DNA of 15,383 bases from contig DGWE01000002.1 in assembly GCA_002396065.1 (NCBI GenBank), positions 1 through 15,383 of the forward strand, read 5' to 3'. Positions 12,549-15,383 of the stretch are shown here, one piece after another. The position numbers and the translations under genes were made by a program. The stretch is from Eubacteriaceae bacterium UBA4266 (lineage in GTDB: Bacteria > Bacillota > Clostridia > Eubacteriales > Eubacteriaceae). The first letter of the stretch is position 1. Each line of letters opens with the position of its first letter. The notes under the pieces were generated by a model. That model saw only the letters and a list, made by a program, of their open reading frames with translations. It ran no database searches and had not been told where the DNA came from.

Positions 12549-13319
12549 ATGAAACACAACAAAATCCTGATGCACGTCGCCATCGCCCTGTTCGCCCTGT
12601 CGGCGGCGATCTACGCGGCTCAGATTCTGATCTTCCGCGACCCGCGCACCACCGCCTTCTACATCTTTCAGGACTTCGCCTTCCTGCCGGCGTCCATCGC
12701 CATCGCCACCGTCGCCGTCGGGGCCATCCTCGACGAGCACGACCGCCAGGAGGCCCTGGCCTCGACCCGGATGCTGCGGAGCCAGTTCTTCACCAGCGTC
12801 GGCGCCCCGATGCTCAAGGCAATCACGTACTGCGCCAAATGCGGGACAAATATGGGCCAGCTCACGGCCATCGACGGGCCCGTCGACACGATCCGCCAGC
12901 GCCGCAAGCTCCAGCGGGAAATCGAAGCCCGCCAGGAGCAGATCGAGGGCGTCGACCTGCGGGTCAACCTGACCAAATCCGCCTACGACGGCATCCGGGA
13001 CATCCTGATGGCAAACCGGCTGGACCTGCTCATCCTCGGCTCGACCCACAATTTGAACGAGGCCGAGCGCTTCTCCGAGATGCTCTGGGGGATCTTCCAC
13101 CTGATGGACGAGTACCGGCTCCGGGGCGACTGGGAACAGCTCAGTCCCGAGGATGTCGCCCACCTCGAGGCGGATTTCGCCGAGGTGCTCAGGCTGATGC
13201 TCGCCAACAGCGTCGCCAACAATTTCTACCTGAAGACCACCTACCCGAATTTCTACGGCGCCGCCCAGGAGAAACTCCTGGCCCACCGCGCCGAAAATCG
13301 GGAGGACGACGGGGAATAA
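12549..13319 (+). CDS. two-helix membrane protein of an uncharacterised family
   Basis: 256 residues. Two N-terminal membrane segments (about 6-29 and 37-61) are followed by a mostly helical, probably cytoplasmic domain. It has a lone CAKC pair (95-98) and a basic-acidic heptad-like stretch (115-134) that may coil. The tail EMLWGIFHLMDEYRLR (177-192), DVAHLEADF (202-210) and YLKTTYPNF (227-235) resembles, from memory, a family of bacterial and archaeal membrane proteins with a LLWxxFHL/HLxxD/YPxL pattern and no known function. The start is ATG 12549 with AAAGGA 5 bases upstream; the frame is open to 12459 but that part lies in the promoter and leader. It has its own promoter and terminator, so it is an independent unit. 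I cannot assign a function. Confidence 0.75.
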   Translation: MKHNKILMHVAIALFALSAAIYAAQILIFRDPRTTAFYIFQDFAFLPASIAIATVAVGAILDEHDRQEALASTRMLRSQFFTSVGAPMLKAITYCAKCGTNMGQLTAIDGPVDTIRQRRKLQREIEARQEQIEGVDLRVNLTKSAYDGIRDILMANRLDLLILGSTHNLNEAERFSEMLWGIFHLMDEYRLRGDWEQLSPEDVAHLEADFAEVLRLMLANSVANNFYLKTTYPNFYGAAQEKLLAHRAENREDDGE

Positions 13320-13356
13320 GCATTAAAAGAATTAAAATGATTGGACTGATTTGAAT

Positions 13357-13384
13357 AACCTGCGGTTCGCCCGTGGGTTTTTTT
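13357..13384 (+). terminator. intrinsic terminator of the membrane protein gene
   Basis: AACCTGCGG-TTCGC-CCGTGGGTT, a 9-bp stem with two wobble pairs, then a T7 run. Confidence 0.88.
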
Positions 13385-13420
13385 GTTGGGAAAAATGGGA
13401 CGCGGCTATAAGCTTTCGGC

Positions 13421-13464
13421 ATAACCGATTCTAGCAAATCCGTATAACCTATTTTACAAATAGG
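13421..13464. promoter_or_regulatory. direct repeat and palindrome upstream of the CHR transporter promoter
   Basis: ATAACC-ATT-TA-CAAAT-like units start at 13421 and 13444 (23 bases apart). The second overlaps a perfect palindrome CCTATTT-TAC-AAATAGG (13448-13464) that ends 2 bases before the -35. It is placed like an activator or repressor site. Confidence 0.45.
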
Positions 13465-13466
13465 AA

Positions 13467-13495
13467 TTGACAGCATTGTCCTTCGGCGTTAAAAT
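13467..13495 (+). promoter_or_regulatory. promoter of the CHR transporter operon
   Basis: TTGACA (13467-13472), 17-base spacer, TAAAAT (13490-13495). Confidence 0.8.
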
Positions 13496-13550
13496 GGGGA
13501 CATAATCATACTAAACATACAGACACACTATGTATTCAAAGGAGTTCACC

Positions 13551-15011
13551 ATGAAAAATCGCACCCAGTCACCATCGGCTCACACCGCCCGCCAAGCAGG
13601 AAAAGGGTCCTTTTTCATGTGTATGCTCAAGATCGGCATCATCGGCTTCGGCGGCGGCACGGCGCTGATCCCGGTGATCGAGGACGCCGTCACCCGGGAA
13701 CACCCCTTCGTCTCCAAAGAAGACTACGACCGGGACGTGGTCGCCGCGGCCATCACCCCGGGGGCCCTGCCGGTGGAAATCGCGGCGGGCCTGGGCAAAT
13801 CCGTCGCCGGCCCCGGGGGGATGCTCCTCTCGGCGCTTTTAATGGCGCTGCCCGGCTGCCTGCTGACTTTAGTGATTCTGGCCGTGCTCTCCGGCGTCAA
13901 CAAAGCGGTGCTGACCCTGACCGACTGCCTGTCCATCGGGATCACCGCCTTCATCTTAACCCTATTAATCGCCTACGTCGTCCGGACCTACCGGGAAGGC
14001 GGGGGGGACCGCCGCACCGCCGCCGTCATCGCCGGGGTCTTCGCCCTGACCTGCGGGAAGAACCTGTTCACGATATTTGGGATCAAGGGCGTCCCGGCCG
14101 TGTCCCTCGACACGCTGTCGGTGCTCGGGCTGGCCTTCTTCGTGATCTTTTTCACAAAAGGCAAATTCGATTTAAAGAAGGGATTGGCCGTCGCCGGCGT
14201 CGCCGCCGCCTTTCTATTCGGCAAAGGGGCCCTGCGCCTCACCGCCATCGGGGCGATGGCCGCCCTCGGCGGCTGGGGGCTCGCCGCCGACATCCGGGGG
14301 GCCAAGGGGTCCATAGCGAAACCCGGCCAGTTCGGCCGCAAATGGGCGCTGGAAATGGGCATCTGGGGCAGCCTGCTCGCCGTGGCCGCGGCGCTGACCT
14401 TCATCGTCACCGGCCGCGCGCCGATCTTCGTCCTCCGGGGGCTGCTCTCGTCGCTGATTTCCTTCGGCGGCGGCGACGCCTACCTGTCGGTGGCCGAGGG
14501 GATGTTCGTCCAGACCGGGACCCTCTCCGCCGGCCATTTCTACGGCAATTTGATCCCGGTGGCCAACCTGCTGCCCGGGTCGATCCTCTGCAAAGTCCTC
14601 GCCGGCACCGGCTACTACGTCGGCTGGGGCGTGCGCCACTCCCTCGTGGACGCGGGGCTCCTCTGGCTCGCCGGGTTTCTCGTCGCGGTGGCCGGCAGCG
14701 GCATGACCTTCGGCACCGTCCGCCTGATTTACGACGCCCTGGAAAAGCTGGACACCTTCGCCTGCCTGTCCCGGTGGATCAGACCCATCGTCGCCGGGCT
14801 TTTACTCAACATCTGCTTGTCACTCATCAGCCAGAATCTGACCACCGGCGTCACTCTGGGCCTCTCCGCCGGCGCCGCCGCGGGCATCACCGCCGCGATC
14901 CTCGCCGTCAACCTGGTGCTGCTCTACAGCCGCCGGGCCAAATCCGGCGCGATGATCGCCTTCTCGGCCCTGGCCAGCGTCCTCACCGCCGGCTCCCTGG
15001 TCTTATTATAA
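13551..15011 (+). CDS. chrA: CHR-superfamily (chromate-type) oxyanion transporter, two fused CHR domains
   Basis: 486-residue polytopic membrane protein with roughly ten hydrophobic segments. The first CHR domain begins after residue 20 with MLKIGIIGFGGGTALIPVIE, then EDYDRDVVAAAITPGALPVE. The second half has LRGLLSSLISFGGGDAYLSV followed by NLIPVANLLPGSILCKVLAG, which is the same FGGG and PG architecture. Known members export chromate or move sulfate-like anions. Proline-glycine motifs are PGA and PGS rather than PGP, so the substrate may differ. The start is ATG 13551, with AAAGGAG 6 bases upstream; an ATG at 13530 is in the leader. An AprA-like flavoprotein follows 50 bases later without a terminator, so sulfate-type uptake is a reasonable inference. 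Confidence 0.85.
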   Translation: MKNRTQSPSAHTARQAGKGSFFMCMLKIGIIGFGGGTALIPVIEDAVTREHPFVSKEDYDRDVVAAAITPGALPVEIAAGLGKSVAGPGGMLLSALLMALPGCLLTLVILAVLSGVNKAVLTLTDCLSIGITAFILTLLIAYVVRTYREGGGDRRTAAVIAGVFALTCGKNLFTIFGIKGVPAVSLDTLSVLGLAFFVIFFTKGKFDLKKGLAVAGVAAAFLFGKGALRLTAIGAMAALGGWGLAADIRGAKGSIAKPGQFGRKWALEMGIWGSLLAVAAALTFIVTGRAPIFVLRGLLSSLISFGGGDAYLSVAEGMFVQTGTLSAGHFYGNLIPVANLLPGSILCKVLAGTGYYVGWGVRHSLVDAGLLWLAGFLVAVAGSGMTFGTVRLIYDALEKLDTFACLSRWIRPIVAGLLLNICLSLISQNLTTGVTLGLSAGAAAGITAAILAVNLVLLYSRRAKSGAMIAFSALASVLTAGSLVLL

Positions 15012-15061
15012 GAATGAGAAACCTGCATAGCTTTTATGCGTTTGAATAGAAAGGAAAATCG

Positions 15062-15383
15062 ATGACTGAACCCAACCCGATCACCTGGCAGACCCTGACC
15101 ACCGACGTCCTGATCGTCGGCGGGGGCACCGCCGGCTGCTTCGCGGCCGCCACCCTCGGCGCAAATCCCGACGTGTCGGTGCTGATCGCCGAAAAAGCCA
15201 ACATCACCCGCAGCGGCTGCCTCGCCGCCGGGGTCAACGCCCTCAACGCCTACATCACCGAGGGCCACGATCCCGCATTTTACGTCGATTACTGCCTGCG
15301 CGACGCCGACGGCATCGCCCGGCGCGACCTGCTGACGACGATGGCCGAGCGCCTCAACGCCGTCACCGCCGACCTCGAGGACG
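15062..15383 (+). CDS. AprA/fumarate-reductase-like FAD-binding protein, N-terminal part (3' end outside window)
   Basis: First 107 codons of a flavoprotein. DVLIVGGGTAGCFAAATL (about 15-32) is the FAD-binding GxGxxG-type Rossmann motif. TRSGCLAAGVNALNAY follows, then a YVDYCLRDADGIARRDLL segment. The order resembles adenylylsulfate reductase alpha subunit and its clostridial relatives, in which FAD carries electrons to APS. L-aspartate oxidase and fumarate reductase share the fold and cannot be excluded from this fragment. GAAAGGA lies 6 bases before the ATG. It probably belongs to the same transcript as the CHR transporter, so sulfate assimilation is suggested. Confidence 0.8.
   Translation, partial: MTEPNPITWQTLTTDVLIVGGGTAGCFAAATLGANPDVSVLIAEKANITRSGCLAAGVNALNAYITEGHDPAFYVDYCLRDADGIARRDLLTTMAERLNAVTADLED

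Noticed and set aside
13434..13443. CAAATCCG near the island end as a copy of the tRNA-Thr 3' end (attachment site)
   Set aside because: Only 8 bases match tRNA-Thr (CAAATCCGG), which is expected by chance, and no integrase is present.
13619..15049. Second long plus-strand frame over the CHR transporter
   Set aside because: Arginine- and proline-rich out-of-frame shadow with no membrane segments; the transporter frame has clear CHR motifs.

Overview
The window looks like a GC-rich member of the Clostridia (Firmicutes). The reasons are PcrA with a Tudor-like tail, a split two-gene transketolase, the rlmB-yacP (Rae1) gene pair, strong AGGAGG ribosome binding sites, many consensus sigma-A promoters with 17-base spacers, and T-rich intrinsic terminators. 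I cannot name a genus with confidence.

Layout. Positions 1-7842 are chromosomal housekeeping DNA. They hold the 3' part of pcrA, then lspA convergent and overlapping with it. Next comes a compact plus-strand cluster of hisS (an unusual, eukaryote-like HisRS), a THUMP-type rRNA methyltransferase, rlmB and yacP, closed by a strong terminator. A pentose-phosphate operon follows (transketolase N half, transketolase C half, transaldolase) behind two tandem promoters. Positions 7853-8103 are a tRNA-Tyr/tRNA-Thr transcription unit with promoter and terminator.

Positions 8104-12440 are accessory DNA inserted after the tRNAs. On the minus strand are a broken Abi_2-family (HEPN) abortive-infection gene, a small structured RNA candidate related to the abi leader, a hicA-hicB toxin-antitoxin pair, and a short ImmA-like metalloprotease behind an XRE repressor. 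Divergent from the repressor, on the plus strand, is a phage replication module: a replisome-organiser-like gene carrying three 19-bp dyads at an exact 21-bp period (a candidate origin), and a G39P-like helicase-loader gene. No integrase, helicase or structural gene is present, so this is a prophage remnant or a composite island.

Positions 12454-15383 return to self-contained genes. They hold a two-helix membrane protein of an uncharacterised family with its own promoter and terminator, then a fused two-domain CHR-family transporter, followed at the window edge by an AprA-like FAD protein. That last pair suggests oxyanion (sulfate-type) uptake and reduction.

The most unusual signal is a pair of homologous promoter-plus-hairpin elements at 8868-8948 and 9044-9130. 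One is the leader of the abi gene, with its Shine-Dalgarno inside the stem. The other stands alone and ends in a U-run like a small RNA gene. Both have identical spacing from promoter to stem, the same loop motif, and two compensatory base-pair changes in the stem.
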